This document shows, in pieces, positions 47,274 to 60,842 of a stretch of DNA of 64,000 nt (within the stretch, counting starts at the first letter, position 1; each line of letters opens with the position of its first letter). Below the pieces are notes generated by a model. That model saw only the letters and a list, made by a program, of their open reading frames with translations, did no database searches and was not told where the DNA came from. A program made the position numbers and the translations under genes. The stretch covers positions 82,689,340 through 82,753,339 of the forward strand of contig CM043971.1 of NCBI GenBank assembly GCA_014529385.2. Reading direction: 5' to 3'. Source of the DNA: Adiantum capillus-veneris (lineage: Eukaryota; Streptophyta; Polypodiopsida; Polypodiales; Pteridaceae).

Positions 47274-48816
47274 TTACTCTAGGGAAGCATTGTAAGCATT
47301 GACAAGGTTTAGGTTATCCTTTAATTGTATGTCTTTCATCCATCTAGCATCTTCAAAAGGATAATTCTTAAACTTAATAAGATATCGTCGGATAATCTTA
47401 CCTCCTCTTAGTACCTTGTCTTCACGTCGGAGAATGGACTTGGGTTGCAGCGCCTCTTCTTGGTCCTCAATTTCCGGTGGGTCTTCATTAGTTGTTTCTT
47501 GAGGTGGCTCTCCTTTGTAAGGCTTTAGTAGGCTCACATGGAAAGCATTGTGTATGAGCCAATGGCTGGGCAACTTGACTTGATAGGCCATCTCATTGAT
47601 TGGCCTAAGAATCTGGAAGGGACCATAGTACCTTTTTGCTAACTTAGCATAGTACTTTTGGTGTCCTGTAGGATTCTTGCCAGTCGTGTGCCTTAATCGA
47701 GCCTTGGGAAATTTTAGTAAGACTCAATCATTTTCTTTAAAGGCTCTTTTGTGCTTATCAGCAGTAGCCTTTTGCCTTTGTTGTGAGATAGAGATACATC
47801 CTAAATCTTTTGGAAATATTCTTGTAGGTCTATGCTATACTCATCTGCAACGAAGATTTTCCCGTGTACCTTAAGTAGCAGGGGACTTTTTAATAGGTGC
47901 TTTTCCCGTGGAAGTATGTATAGTGTTATTGTAGGCATACTCCACTAAGGGTAAGTACTTCTCCCATTGGGACCTTTGATCTACTTCCGTTACATAGGCT
48001 TTTAGTAGATCAAGGATTGTTAGGTTAGCTATTTCACTTTGGCCATCCGTTTGTGGGTGATAGGCTGAAGAGAAATTTAGCCTTGTCCCTAAATTCTCAA
48101 AGAGACCCTTCTAGAAATTACTGGTCATTCTAGGATCTCTATCCGACACTATGGACATTGGCAAGCCATGGTACTTGAAGATTTGTAATATGAAGAGGGT
48201 TGCCATTTGATGGGCTTTGATAGTCTTTTTGACAGCTATAAAATGAGCTTGTTTACTGAACCTATCTACTATCATCCATATTCCAGTATTCCCACAGATA
48301 GACTCAGGCAATCCAAAGATAAAATCCATGGATATGCTCTCCCATGGTGAATTAGGGATTGGCAAAGGTTGAAGCAATCCAGGTTGCTTCCCTCTATCAA
48401 ACTTTGTCTTTTGGCATACCACACATTTAGAAGCATACTCTTGTATGTTTGCTTTCATGGTAGGCCAATAGAAATATGTTTCAATATACCCATGCTCCTC
48501 CTCTATGCCCCGCATAAGGAGGAGCATGAGATTCATACATTACTTTCTCACGTAGTGAGTTAGTAACGCATAGTCTATTGCCATAGAGAAGATAACCATC
48601 TTGTAAAGTAAATGGTTCCTCTTTCTTTCCTAGTGCAAGGGCTGAAATCACATCTCTAAAATCGGGATCAATAGCATACTCATCTATCATAGAAGATAGA
48701 TCATTGTGAGTTGCTATGGAAACCGCATTCACTCTTGGCCGTCTTGAGAGTGCATCAGCTACTTGATTATGCTTGCCAGCAATGTGAGCAATATGAAAAT
48801 GAAATTGCGAAAGGAA
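47274..48816 (-). pseudogene. Inner Gypsy RNase H end, integrase and chromodomain
   Basis: From 48816 the minus strand gives the last part of RNase H (FLSQFHFHIAHIAGKHNQVADALSR), then the integrase zinc domain (ETYFYWPTMKANIQEYASKC, VCQKTKFDRGKQ) and core (WESISMDFIFGL, IVSDRDPRMTSNF, 48536-48111). The stretch 48110-47592 continues the integrase in broken frames. The end is a C-terminal segment (YQVKLPSHWLIHNAFHVSLL) and a chromodomain (RYLIKFKNYPFEDARWMKD), stopping at 47274. The first part of RNase H is missing, replaced by the LTR fragment at 48817-49230. Confidence 0.85.
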
Positions 48817-49230
<414 letters not shown>

Positions 49231-51807
49231 TCCTACAATTGGTGAGAACTTTTCTATGAAGCGTCTATAGTATGCACACATACCTATAAAGCTTCTTAGT
49301 TCATGAAGATTCTTTGGTTTAGGCCATCCTTTTATTACCTCTAACTTTGATGGATCCATTTGGATGCCATCTTGAGAGATACAGTGACCTAAATACTGAA
49401 TCTCTTGCAATAAAAATTCAGTTTTCTTTTGATTAACATAAAGTTTATTCTCTCTTAAGACTTGAAGTATTACCTGGAGGTGTTTCTTGTGTTTGTCTAA
49501 TGAATTAGAGTAGATGATGATATCATCAAAGAACACTCCAGTAAAGGTTCGGTGAGGCCCGAATAGCTTCTCCATCAAGCGATTGAATGTGGCTGGTGCA
49601 TTTGTCAAGCCAAAAGGCATGACAATGTATTTGTAAAGACCAAACGTAGTGAGAAATGTAGTCTTTACAATATCTTGATCAACTATCCTTATTTGATGGT
49701 AGCCACTTTTTAGGTCAATGCTACTGAAGTAGGTCGATCCTTGTAGCTTATCAAGTAGGTCTTGTACCCGTGGAACGGGAAACCTATTCTTGATAGTGAT
49801 CCTATTTAGTGCTCTATAGTCGACACACATACGATATGTGTCATCTTTCTTTTGCACTAGTAACACAGGTGAGCAAAATGGAGATGAGCTAGGCCTAACC
49901 ATGCCCTTCTCAACTCACTCATGCACTTGCCGCATAATCTCCTCTTGTTGATCTTGAGAAACTCTATAAGGAGGTTTATTAGGCGGTGAACTTCCTGGAA
50001 GAAGTTCAATTGCATGGTCATCATTGCCTCATCAAGGAGGTAGTTCACAAGGGATGTCGTCAATAAAGACATCTTGAAACCCCTTGAGAAAATTGGATAA
50101 CTCTAATTCCTTGTGAGTGTGTATATTTTCTTTTGCTAAAACATTAGATTCATTTTGAGAATCTTTAACAAAAATTATGTACACGGAAATAGAGCTCTTT
50201 ATTGACTTATTGAAAGCTTGCGTATGTACAATGGGTATGGTGTTGCCCATTTCCTTAGCATCTATGTACATATCTTTTTCCCTGAACCTAAAGTAGATTC
50301 TCCTTTCAGGGAATTTAACATTGGCAGCCATGCGATCAAACCATGGTGACCCTAGGATTACATCCTCATGCTTGAGAGGAGAGATAAAGAAGTCCTCTTT
50401 GTCCACATAGCTTTGGACATGGGGCCTCAATTTCCTGATTAAGGGAGTGACTGAAGCTTCTTCCCCCTTGAAAGCACCATCTGCGGGTAGGACATCTCCC
50501 ATCTCGTAAGCTTGTATGCCTAGCTTGGTGGCCAACTCTGTGGATACGAAATTGTGAGTAGAACCAGTGTCAAAGAGAATAAAAGCATCATGTCTCTTAC
50601 CTTTTCCCAAGCATGGCATAGAGGAGATCCCTTGTGGTGAGCTTCCTCTTCTTGGATTTTGACCAAGGTAGCTCTAGGAGGCACATGGGGTGTTGTTTTG
50701 GGGACAAGCACGGTACGCATGTCCTTGCTCGCCGCACTTAAAACAACGGTTATCCTTGCGATAACGCTCAAGCTCTTCAAGAGAGAGTTTGTTTTTGCCT
50801 TTTGTAAACTCCCTTCTCCTTAGCTTTGTTGGAATTGCCCTTAGGAGACTTTTGGACATTGTCCTTCCCCTTAGGCTCATTGGAACCTTGTTTTCCGTGG
50901 GCTTAGAATTTCTCTTAGCCCCTTTTTGGAAATTGATTCAAGAAGCCACCATAGTATGGTGTATAACTGTCGATATGGTGTGTGGCCTTTGGGAGTTGAC
51001 ATACTCCGCCATTTCTTCAGTTAAGCCCGCACAAAATTGCTGTTTTTGCTTTCCAAAATCCATCTTTTTGAAGATAGTGGCTTTGAGATGTAAATCCCAA
51101 AACTTGTCTACATATTTGTGAATGGATTTGTAGGGAGAGAGCTTCAAGCTTCGCCATTCGGTGAGTACTTTGTCTTTGGCATCAGTGGCCAAAAACTGCT
51201 TCACAATGGAAGCTCTTAAAGCTTTCCATGTTCGTGGAGCTTCATCGTTGGCTCGTAGGCTTCACCACCATTGCCTGGCGGACTTTTGAAAGTGCATAGC
51301 TACATGGTGTAGCTTAGAGGCCTCCGTGAAGCCCTCATCTCCAAACTCCACATTGAATTGTTGGATAAAGGACAAGACTTTGTCCGTAGCACCAAAGGTG
51401 CCATCGTAGGTAAGGAAAGAGATGCTCTTTCCTCCCTCTTTGAACGTTTTGAGCTTGGACGACCTCTTCCACGCGGCATAGGATTTCCTATGGCCTCTTC
51501 TTTTTGATGGTTCAAAAGTTGCACCATCGCTTTCTTCAGAAGATGAAGAATTTGAGGAAGATGGAGAAGAGGGTGACCTCTTTCTTGCCTTTTTCTTGCC
51601 TTGATCTTCTTTGTCTGCACCATCACTTTCATAAGAGGAAGAGGATGAAGAAGATGGAGAAGAGGGTGTCCTCTTTCTCGTCTTTTTCTTCTCTTGATTT
51701 TTGTCATCCCTCTTTGCATTATGGTGTGGAGAAGTGTGTGATCGTCTTCTCCATTTTGGAGGTGATGGAGAACGTTTAGCCTGCCGTCTTCGTGGAGCCA
51801 TCTCCAT
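49231..51807 (-). pseudogene. Inner Gypsy Gag-protease-RT, one frame with stops
   Basis: One frame runs from 51807 to 49231, broken only by stops near 51262 (TGA), 50938 (TGA), 50674 (TAG), 50032 (TGA) and about 49917. Gag has basic, Ser-rich repeats (SPSSPSSSSSSSYESDGADK), then KSARQWW, and a CCHC knuckle (CFKCGEQGHAYRAC). Protease shows LFDTGSTHNFVS and ILGSPWF. RT shows VDYRALNRITIKNRFP, SSIDLKSGYHQIR, the catalytic VFFDDIIIYS and SFIGMCAYYRRF. All catalytic residues seen are intact. Several stops fit CGA to TGA or CAG to TAG, for instance after RQWW where Arg is usual. Confidence 0.9.
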
Positions 51808-51823
51808 CGAGGTGGCAGGAGAC

Positions 51824-52189
51824 TCACTTCTTTCTCGTTCCTTCTGTGGGGCTCTTGAGTTCTCCTTTGGGAAGGAGATGCGTCGTCAAGAAGAAAATTT
51901 TGGAGCCCTTCGTATGGATCCTCTTCTTCTTCCCGAATCGGAGGAGGCCTCTTTTGGAAGTCTCACAAGGAGGCTTCCTAGGTACTCTCTTGTCATGGTG
52001 GGGAGCTTGGAGAATCCCATGAGCACAAAGCTGCCATTGCACTTCACTTTGGAGGGATGGATTGCCCATGGCTTGTTGAAGCCTAGAAACAAGGTAGTTA
52101 ACAAGCATAGGGTCATCATTAGTAGCCTGCTCATTAGCAAAATCAAAGCTATCAACATTAATTTCACTCTCTTTACTATTGTCAACCAT
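51824..52189 (-). pseudogene. Probable Gag N-terminus of inner Gypsy
   Basis: An acidic then basic frame starting MVDNSKESEINVDSFDFANE, with MLVNYLVSRLQQAMG, located between the leader and the main Gag frame. It is one base out of phase with the frame at 51807, so a frameshift lies between about 51850 and 51807. No known domain seen. Confidence 0.5.
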
Positions 52190-52592
52190 TCTAACAACTT
52201 TTAGGTGTACTTTGGCGCTTCAAGCCCTAGTTGCTACTCCTCTTTACTCCTTTAGAAAAAGCACTCAAGCTACTGTATCCATATCTCGAATACCATTAAT
52301 TGCAAGGAATAGAAGAGAGGGTCGTTCAACACCAAAACAACACCGGCTCTTGTCAAGCTTCTAATAGCTCAATAGTGGTTAAGCTGTAGGCAAGCCCCAT
52401 AGGACTCCACCATTAAGACCATAGCTCTCGACGGTGATGCCCCGTTATCTGCACAAAGGCAGGCGCACTGCAAGGCTGAAAAATTCCTATTCTACTTAGT
52501 CAAATGCAATAAATAATAACAACCATTTATAGCTAGCTTGAGGACCTCCCTTCTTGAGCAAGAAAAGAGAAACCTTGTGCTCTGATACCAAT
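52190..52592 (-). other. Leader and tRNA-iMet primer site of inner Gypsy
   Basis: The primer site TGGTATCAGAGC (minus strand) is at 52591-52580, one base from the 5' LTR. The remaining 390 bp show no gene. Confidence 0.85.
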
Positions 52593-54193
52593 GTAGCATT
52601 AAATTCCCTAGTAACTTGTGTGTAGCGGAAAATAGCATGAATATAGTGAGCATTTCATTAGAATAGATTCCTAATGAGAATAACAAGAGTGCTTGGGTGG
52701 AGAGAGCAACAAAAAGCATAACACCTAGTTAGATAGCATGAACAATACTTCAAAAGAGAGAGAAATTAAGCTATTGACAACAATTGAGGACCGGATTTAC
52801 ATGGAGCCGGTCCCCCCTCCAAAAGGCTTTGTATTATAGGTTTCTTCCATCAAGAGAGGCATTTTACAATACAATTCTTTGTGTTCCTTCAATACTAGCT
52901 AGTGCAATGAAGATGGAATCTTCAAGCACTAAGCAAAACACTTATAATACACAACATCAATTCCCTCACGGTCTGAGACCCAAGGCCTCACACACCTTCG
53001 AAGATTGTGAAAGCTAGCAGTGTATGAGAGTATATTGAGAGGAAGAAGGAGTAGTCTTACAAGAAAGATGTACATCTCCTCACATAATCACTCATATTAG
53101 CATAGCATAGCCTAGTAATTAGTATGTTAGAGGAGATGAGCATGCATTGAAGCTTGGCTCTTGGTTGGATTTGCATCACAAAGCCAAGAGTTGTTGGTGT
53201 AGGCCTCTCTTCTCACAAGCTTGGAGTAGGTGATAAGCTTTCCATTAGAGCTTGAGAAGGAGAGAGAGAGTCTTCTTGCTTCACACATGAGCTTGTGTGA
53301 GTGTGTGTGGGATAATGACTTGAGAAAATCAGCCCCCTCTCTCTCTTGGTCGACCCCTCTTGCTATTTGCTCATGCTACCACCCCATTGGACCTCTCCAG
53401 GCTTAGCGAATAGGATTTCAGGAGCATAAGTGATAGCCTTCTGACATGTGTTCCCCTTTCCCCTTTTGTGAGAGCTTTAGGTAATTAATTAATGCAACTA
53501 AACTCTCATTGGACCCCTTTGTCTCATGGGCCAATAAGAATCAGGCAAGCCATTTTGTTGCTGAATGCTCATTGGACCCCTCGGGAGACTGTCCAATAGT
53601 CTTCTAGAGAGCTTAATTCTTATTGGTTCTTTTATTAAGTGTTTTTAAATCAATTAAACTAGATTTACTCTAGCCTAATTCTCATTGGTCCACCTCCATG
53701 GCCATCCAATAGGATTTGAGTACACCTTGTGGGCATCTGGCCTAGGGAGCTGACACGTGTCCCTCATTCCCTTTGTGTAAAGGGAACTTGTGTGTGTGTG
53801 TGTGTGTTTGTGTGTGCATGTTTCTCTCTCATCCCCTACTTGCAAGGCTCTCCCCCTCCTTTGTAGGAGTTGTGAAGACATTTTGGTACACACACAAAGC
53901 ATCCAATTTCCCTAGTGTTTGACCTTTGGACACAACCTTTGAATTTTGGAACCTTAGCATTTTGGAAGTCTTAATGGGTTGAACCTTAGGGTCTTTAAAG
54001 CCCATTGTTGCACCTTGCCCTTTTGTAGATGGCCCCCCCTTTGGATCCCTATTTTCCCTCCTTTGGATCCCTGCTGTGGCCGGCCAGCTTAACCAATATT
54101 CTAGCTTTTTCTCCCATGGAACTTCCCCATATTAAATGATCAGTTTAACATGAGAAAATCATTTAGGAGAATTAGATATTAGTTATTATGACA
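52593..54193 (-). repeat. 5' LTR of inner Gypsy
   Basis: 1,601 bp, with (GT)n near 53791-53816. Compared with the 3' LTR it has scattered substitutions and a small insertion near 53271. Confidence 0.95.
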
Positions 54194-56236
54194 CTGCTAA
54201 AACACGAGGATCCTTGTAGTCGGTCAAGAATATCATTGAGCCTAGGAATCAAAAATTTGTTCTTGATGTTGATTTTTTGAGAGCTCTATAATCAATGCAC
54301 ATTCTCCAAGATCCATCTTTCTTCAAAACCAACAACACTAGAGAGAAGTACGGTGAAGTACTAGGTTGGAAAAGGCCCTTTTCCAAGAGGTCTTTCACTT
54401 GGTCCATAATTTCTTTGTTTTGGACTCAGCTCACATGGTAAGGTGGCCGGTTTGGTGGTGTGCTTCCAAGTATCAGATTAATGGTATGATCCTCAGGACG
54501 AGCGGGTGGTAACTCGCCTGGCAGGCCCTCTGAAAAGCGATCGGCATGAGTGTGTAGAATATCTTGGCGTTCTTTATCAAGTTCATACATATTTGTCGTA
54601 TTCTCATCATTCAACTCTTTCAAAAAGACCGAGTAAACAAACAAACTGGATTTCATTAATTTGGAAACAGCTGAAGCCGATACAATAGGGATAGACTCGC
54701 CCTTAAGTTTCACATCAAGTACAATAGTTCAGCCCTTCTCTGTAGTCAAAGTCGCTTTTCTCGCCCGATAGTCGACCACAACGTTGTTCTTGTGGTACTA
54801 CGGAATTCCCAAGAGGACATCAAAACCTTCTAAGGGAATTATGTAGAAGTCCTCGTGCCCTAAATGTCCCTGACAATGCAACCAAAGTTTGCCAATGACA
54901 GGTGTAATGGCTACGTCCCTGCCTCGTCGGGTGCCGCTAGATCTGCCTCTGCTAGTGGTCCCATCCGAGCGGGTGTGATCTCAAGCCATGCCCCAATTCA
55001 GGTGAAATGACGTTGGCCTTCGCTCCTCCATCAAAGAAAATCAGGGCTTCTTGGTCTTTCAACGTTTGTCCCAATCTCGGCAAAGTTCTGTACTCTCGTC
55101 AATTGTGCTCAGGTCAGTACCCATGCAATCTAGAACCAGTCCTGCTTTCATCTTGCCTTTTCATGCACATTTCTCAGCTACTTTCGAACCCTCAGGCATG
55201 TCTTCATCCTTGTTGTACTGTTCTTTCGGTGCCTTCTTAGGGCACTTCGTGGAGATATGCCCAGTTTCCCCGCATCCAAAGCACTTCCCCTCTTTGATGT
55301 AGTTAGCCCTCTCTCAAAGGGTGAGTTTGGGCCGTGCATTCTTTTCTTTCTTTTCTAGGTTGCTCTTCTTCTTTCTACTTTCATTGTTCGAAGTCTGTTC
55401 GGTCCTTTGCATCATGATTTCATCTGTGGGGTAGGTCAAACTACCCGAATGAATGGCAAAACCCCGTTTCGCATGACTCATCAGTTCCTGAATGAAATCT
55501 GACTTTTGCTCTAAGCAGCAATCTCGGATCTCTGTAGGAAGTCCCAAGGTAAGCTGCCCAATATATTTCTTGAACGAGATCTTCTTAAATGAAGAGGCTG
55601 ATAGAAAAGAGCTCTAGAATCTCTCACAATATGCGTCCAATGAATCTTTCTTGGTCATCCGAAGATTGTTCCAAGCAGTTCGTATGTCACGTTCGTACTC
55701 CAGAGTCAGCCAGGAAGAAATATAAAGCCTTTTAAATTTCAGCCATTTAACTAGCGCTTTCTTGTTCAATAGAAGCGTCAACCACCAAGTTCGAGCATTT
55801 CCCTTGATGTAAGAGGTAGCCCTCCGAATCTTGGAGTGCTATGAGGTATGTCCTCCAGAGAAAGCTATGTCAAACTGCTGTATGAAGATCAAAGCCTTCG
55901 AAGCATCTCGAAATCCAAAAAACGAGTCAAATTTAATTGACTGTCCACCTTCTTTAAACTCTCAAACTTTCTTGCTTTTATCCTCCAGAAAGTCATATTG
56001 GTTGGCTTTATAGAAATTCTCCTTCTTTGCATAGAATCTGTGATCATCAGAGTCTGAACTGTCTGAAGACGAATCCTCTGTAGAATTGTCAAAAACTGGG
56101 CAAAATCTAGGCTTCTTTGCCTTTTTCTTGCCCTTTCTGAAGCTTTGCTTTTTGCTTCGCTTTTTCCCTTTTCTGCCTTCTTCGCTCGAGTCAAAAGAGC
56201 TAGAAGAACTGTCAGAAGAAGAAGAAGAAGAAGAAG

Positions 56237-56267
<31 letters not shown>

Positions 56268-56633
56268 GGATACTCCTTCAGATCTGACATGCTTTTTCTG
56301 CTTTCTTTCCAAGGCAAAAGTAGATTGACGACCCAAATAACCCGAGAAGTCAGTTCCTTTCTTCTATTTTTTGTCGTGCTTTTCAACGTTGTTCTGTGCG
56401 TCAAAAAGCTGAGAAATCCATGTATCAACCACCAGTTCCAATTCTTGCTCAATAAACATCCTTGGAGTAGGAGGTTTCTTGAGTGCCGGTTTGAGGGATG
56501 GTTCTGTGGTTTGCCGCCATTGTGCGTACACCTCGTCGAAGGAGGTCTGGGTCATAAATTTTGTAAATTTCAGATCCTTCGCAAAATTTAACATCATCTT
56601 TGCTGCATCGTCGATCAATGATCGATGCTCCAT
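54194..56633 (-). pseudogene. Outer Gypsy Gag, protease and first part of RT
   Basis: From ATG 56633 (MEHRSLIDDAAKMMLNFAKD) the frame passes in-frame stops at 56364 and 55962. It has a long Ser run encoded by a (GAA)n tract, on the minus strand TTC/TCT (56215-56268), and basic blocks. A CCHC knuckle (CFGCGETGHISTKC) is near 55241-55282. The protease active site reads FFDGGAKANVIS near 55000, with DTG changed to DGG. The frame 54713-54426 leads to the RT start (MCIDYRALKK near 54280), and RT is cut at 54194 by the inner element. An upstream in-frame TAG makes the true Gag start uncertain. Confidence 0.85.
56215..56268. repeat. (GAA)n trinucleotide tract in Gag
   Basis: About 54 bp of AGA/GAA repeats, read as poly-Ser on the Gag strand. 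Confidence 0.95.
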
Positions 56634-56804
56634 CTCTTCCAGCTCCGCCTAAGTAGACCGAGACGGGCCATACTCCTCGCGTGAATCTTCTTCGCGATCT
56701 CTTCCCGCATCTCCAGATGCAAAGGAACTCGACTGATCTCTGTCTAAATTTATAAGTGTTGTTAGAAAAAGGATTTATTTCCCGGTAGAAGAGAAATCGG
56801 CTGC

Positions 56805-56816
56805 GCTCTGATACCA
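56805..56816 (-). other. Primer binding site of outer Gypsy, tRNA-iMet
   Basis: The minus strand reads TGGTATCAGAGC one base after the 5' LTR. Confidence 0.9.
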
Positions 56817-56817
56817 C

Positions 56818-57435
56818 TGTAACAGACTTGGACACTCCAAGTCAAGATTCTACCGCAACATGACAAGAATTCACTTCAAAACAGTTCACAATTCACAATT
56901 GATTTGACATGGCACGGCGGTGTTCTGTGCCTAGAGATATTGGCCCCAAAGATTGGCGCCCCTTTTGGTATTTCTTTTTGTATTAATATGTTGCACAAAG
57001 TAGACGGGAGTGGTTGGGTCTCACTCTCAAACTCTACGTCCAGATGCTCTCTGAGAAGTGGGAGCCCAACTACACTTATAAAGACTTACAAGGGTTGCTA
57101 AAGGCAGAGCCCCAAAAGCTGAAAATCAAAAGATTTCACAAATAAAGCATATCCTCTCACAAGACATTTCTTGATTAAAATAAAGCAACAAGGCTCTCTC
57201 TCTCTCTCTCTTTCTCTTGCGTAGAATAAAGCAAGCCAAAAGCTGCCACTGCTTTTTTTCCCGTACGCAATCTACCACGTCAGCAAGTCTCGCTTTTTGC
57301 GCCATGGATCAGGAGATGGTACGGTAGTGCCACGTCAGCATTCAACGTGAATCTCGAGAGTGCTTGGCTGCCAGAGAGAGTGTATGTGTGTTTCTGTTTC
57401 CCCATTTGGCTACACCATGCCACCTGTTTGTGACA
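56818..57435 (-). repeat. 5' LTR of outer Gypsy
   Basis: 618 bp; followed on the right by the target duplication TACAA. Confidence 0.95.
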
Positions 57436-57440
57436 TACAA

Positions 57441-58902
57441 CAATAAGTGTCTGTGAATTTGTGAACATATACGTTAAGCAAAAATCATTCATGGTACAAA
57501 CAACTGGTGATGACTATGACTACTAAGATAATAAAAAGCTTTTTTGTGGATGTGTTTTATGATTATGAACACTCTTTGGATCAATTTGTCCATTCAGTGT
57601 TGAGTGAGTAGGAAGTTGGATGTTCAAAGGAGACGATACAAAATCAACAAGAGGCACTTAAGCTTGGAAAAGATTGGATCAAGGTTTTTGTCTACTAGAA
57701 CCTTGTGCATAAACAAGTAATGAAAACACTCTAGCAACTCCCTCTACCACAACATTGAAGGTAGAACTTATACAAGTACATGAAGTCTTTGAGTTCCATT
57801 ATCACTTTGCAAAAATAAATTGGTGTTGGCATCGGGTTGCATGAGGTATAGATTGACCTCGGTGTTTCTATTAGGTCGTTCTAATGTCAAAGTCTCACAA
57901 AGGTTCACAATGTCATGCCCACATAACGTACTAAATAGACCTTCCATTTGGGAAGATCTACTAAGAAGTAGAAGTCTATCAAAAATATTGTCATTATGTC
58001 ACTCCACGAAGATCACATTGGGTGATATTGGTGGCTACAATGAACTTGAAGGTACCAATTTTACTCCTTGAAAATAAGTCAATAAACTTATAACTACTGA
58101 CTCTTGAAGCTCAACCAGAAGCTGGACATTAGCAACCAAAGTCCTTAGCACATGTAGAGTATTGGTAGCCAAAGCAAAAAACTTGGCCATATTCAGCCCG
58201 TGATGGCTAGAGGTATTTAGCAAATGGGTATGCACAAGGCTACAACAAGGCTAGGAATTGGCACAAGGTGATCGTTGTGATTGGTTGCCACCACACAGAG
58301 TGCCAAGAATGGCATGTTGGTTGGAGGAGGCTTTAAATACAAACAACCAATTTTCTATACATAATATGCTTAAAGTGCTATGCCAGCTTAAGACATGCCC
58401 CTCATATCCCTAAAACGACAAGCTGGTTAGAGCCATGCGCTCACCGCAAGAGAGAGTGGTTGCTCATGTCTTCACTAGCAATCAAACCTTTGACTGCTGC
58501 TGCAAGATTTTTATATCCTCACTCTTCTCCATCAAATGCATAAACTAGCTCCTCCTACAACACCCTTTTTGAGTAGAAAGTGACCCACTTCCTCCTTTTG
58601 TTGATGTATTCTCTATCAGCATAGGCAAAATAGAGTTCCATGATTGTCTTTTACATTTGTGCTAGAGTGGCCACCTCACATCTTCTTCCCTCTCTCCGTT
58701 ATTGACCTTTTATGCGACCCTTGTACCCCCGCCCATCTCTCATCCCTTGTTGTGGCATAGAACATGACTAAAAGCTAGTTCTACCACAACATACACGATG
58801 CCTTTGTTCGCTTTGTTGCAATGTTATTTGTGGGTTAGCATCCATAAGGTAGGCCTCTGTTCTATAATATCTTCTTTCACATACACACGCTTTATCTCCT
58901 TC
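57441..58902. other. No gene recognised
   Basis: About 1.5 kb with only short frames and no family motifs. It may contain the decayed interior of the Copia whose LTR is at 59293-59520, but nothing recognisable remains. Confidence 0.45.
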
Positions 58903-59060
<158 letters not shown>

Positions 59061-59278
59061 TACGTGTGCCATAGTAGATGAAAAGAGCCACAATCTCTCA
59101 CACTCTCTTAGTGTTCTAATATCTAGATAATACCCAATCACCGCGGATTGGATCTACAAAGGTTATTGCTTTTCAACATAATCAAAGCTCACCAAAATCA
59201 AAGAAAGTGAGTAGGGGGGTGTTGGCAACATTATGGATGTTGGTGACGCTAGAGACTATGCTCGGGAGGGTGAAACCT

Positions 59279-59520
59279 GCTCTGATAACAATTGTTGGAG
59301 TTATGGTTGCCGGAATGCACTCACAACTTAGAGATGGAGAAGGAGCTCAAGGCACACAACAAATAATATATTGCTCAGGGTGTGAATACAAGATAAGATA
59401 TCCCTAAAGTGAGGGGTGTATATACAAAGCACGGGGAAGAAACCTCCTAGTGGAGGAAAAAAGTGTCCCAATGGTCCTAAGTATGTTTACACACACCACT
59501 TTACCATATACATGGTAACA
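59279..59520 (-). repeat. Copia LTR and primer site, same family as 4004-9160
   Basis: On the minus strand, 59520-59293 starts TGTTACCATGTATATGG and ends ACTCCAACA. It aligns along its length with the LTR at 4004-4230, sharing TGTGCCTTGAGC and CACCC(C/A)TCACT-like words, but is much more diverged. A primer site with one change (TGTTATCAGAGC) lies at 59290-59279, so this is a 5' LTR whose interior would lie to the left. Confidence 0.8.
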
Positions 59521-59927
59521 CAGTTGAATATAAACTAATTGATTGTGGAAAGCATATGAGAGAGGCCATCCAAGGACATCCAAGGACAAATTATGTTTGG
59601 CTCATCTAATTCTTTTTCCCATATGGACTAGGATGAGCTGCTCAAACCACACATTTTCTATGACACTCCACAGATGAGGCATTGGTTCAAAAAGAAGAAC
59701 ACTTGGGTTTTTTCTTTTCAATTGCCTGACATTCAATTTATGGAAAGGATGAAAGTTGAAAGAACCACTTTATCTACTAAAACTCAATATAGGTTCTAGA
59801 AAAAATAACAAGGATATGAAGTTTACTCCTCTTTTGACTCTCTTGTAAACGAAAAATAGAATGAACCAAACATCATGTAAAGTCAAGATAAACAAACATT
59901 ACGACCCATCCACCACTTGAGGAGCCT
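59521..59927. other. No gene recognised
   Basis: AT-rich spacer between the Copia LTR and the next LTR element; nothing distinctive. Confidence 0.5.
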
Positions 59928-60247
59928 TGTTAACCCTCACGGACACCCTATCACCTTTGACGGACGCATATTATTTATTTGATTGAGTCATGGACCGGGC
60001 TTGTCGATCCAATAGGTGTGTAGGTGATCGCCCATGAGAGGCGTACCACTTATCTTATTTTTACAGCAGTTTTGCAACGATTGGCCACTGTGGGCGCCCA
60101 TGTGTGAACAGGCCAAACTCTTATAAAAGGTCCATTTGACCTAAAAATCCTCATTTTGAGAGGTGTAAACTAAGAAGTACTCTTGCTCCATCTCTGTCTC
60201 CTTCTCCTTCGTGTGCTCACAGGCGTGTGTGTGTGTGTGTGTGTGCT

Positions 60248-60311
<64 letters not shown>

Positions 60312-60546
60312 GATCGAGCATTGTGACAGCATCGGCGGTGGCGAGGCGGTTGAGCGCGGCATCGACGGCAGCTCCTTCTTCTTCGCAGCACAGGATCCTT
60401 CACGATGGAAGCATTGAGCACCGAGTGACACATCCCTGTCCCTTTGAGCTTGCTAGGATCTTCTAGTTGTGTGTTTGTAGCCTTTTGAGGCTCGCACACA
60501 GTGCACATGCAAGTTCCCAGCCTTCGACACGTACGGCAAATCGTAC
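59928..60546 (+). repeat. 5' LTR of the older relative
   Basis: Starts TGTTAACCCTCACGGACACC. TATAAAAGG near 60121 and a (GT)n(GA)n tract at 60223-60308 occupy the same places as in the young LTR. The right end is near 60546, where CA seems lost. Confidence 0.85.
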
Positions 60547-60551
60547 TTTTT

Positions 60552-60569
60552 TGGCACCGTTGCCGGGGA
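60552..60569 (+). other. Primer binding site, tRNA-Asp
   Basis: TGGCACCGTTGCCGGGGA, one base from the canonical plant tRNA-Asp site. Confidence 0.85.
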
Positions 60570-60842
60570 ACTACCTTGCACTAAGCTTGAGGAGCACTCA
60601 TTGCTACCTCAGGAAGCCTTCACATCTGTTTTCTGGTTTTTTGCTGAGTTGTGTGAGAATTGTTAAGTGGCTACAATGGGTAGTTTTAACAGGTTTTTGT
60701 AAGCTCTATTAAGTGTTGCAGTGTACTTGTTTTTGTTAGATTTGTTAGATCTGTAATGGTAGGCGTTAGCCAATCCATTAGTTAGTGTAAAGCGGTAATG
60801 TGCAGTAGATGATTAGTAGATTGAGTACTCTGTGAGTGTTGC

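Noticed and set aside
51504-52204. Plus-strand frames opposite the inner Gypsy Gag
   Set aside because: Shadow frames of the minus-strand Gag, which has coherent Gag features.
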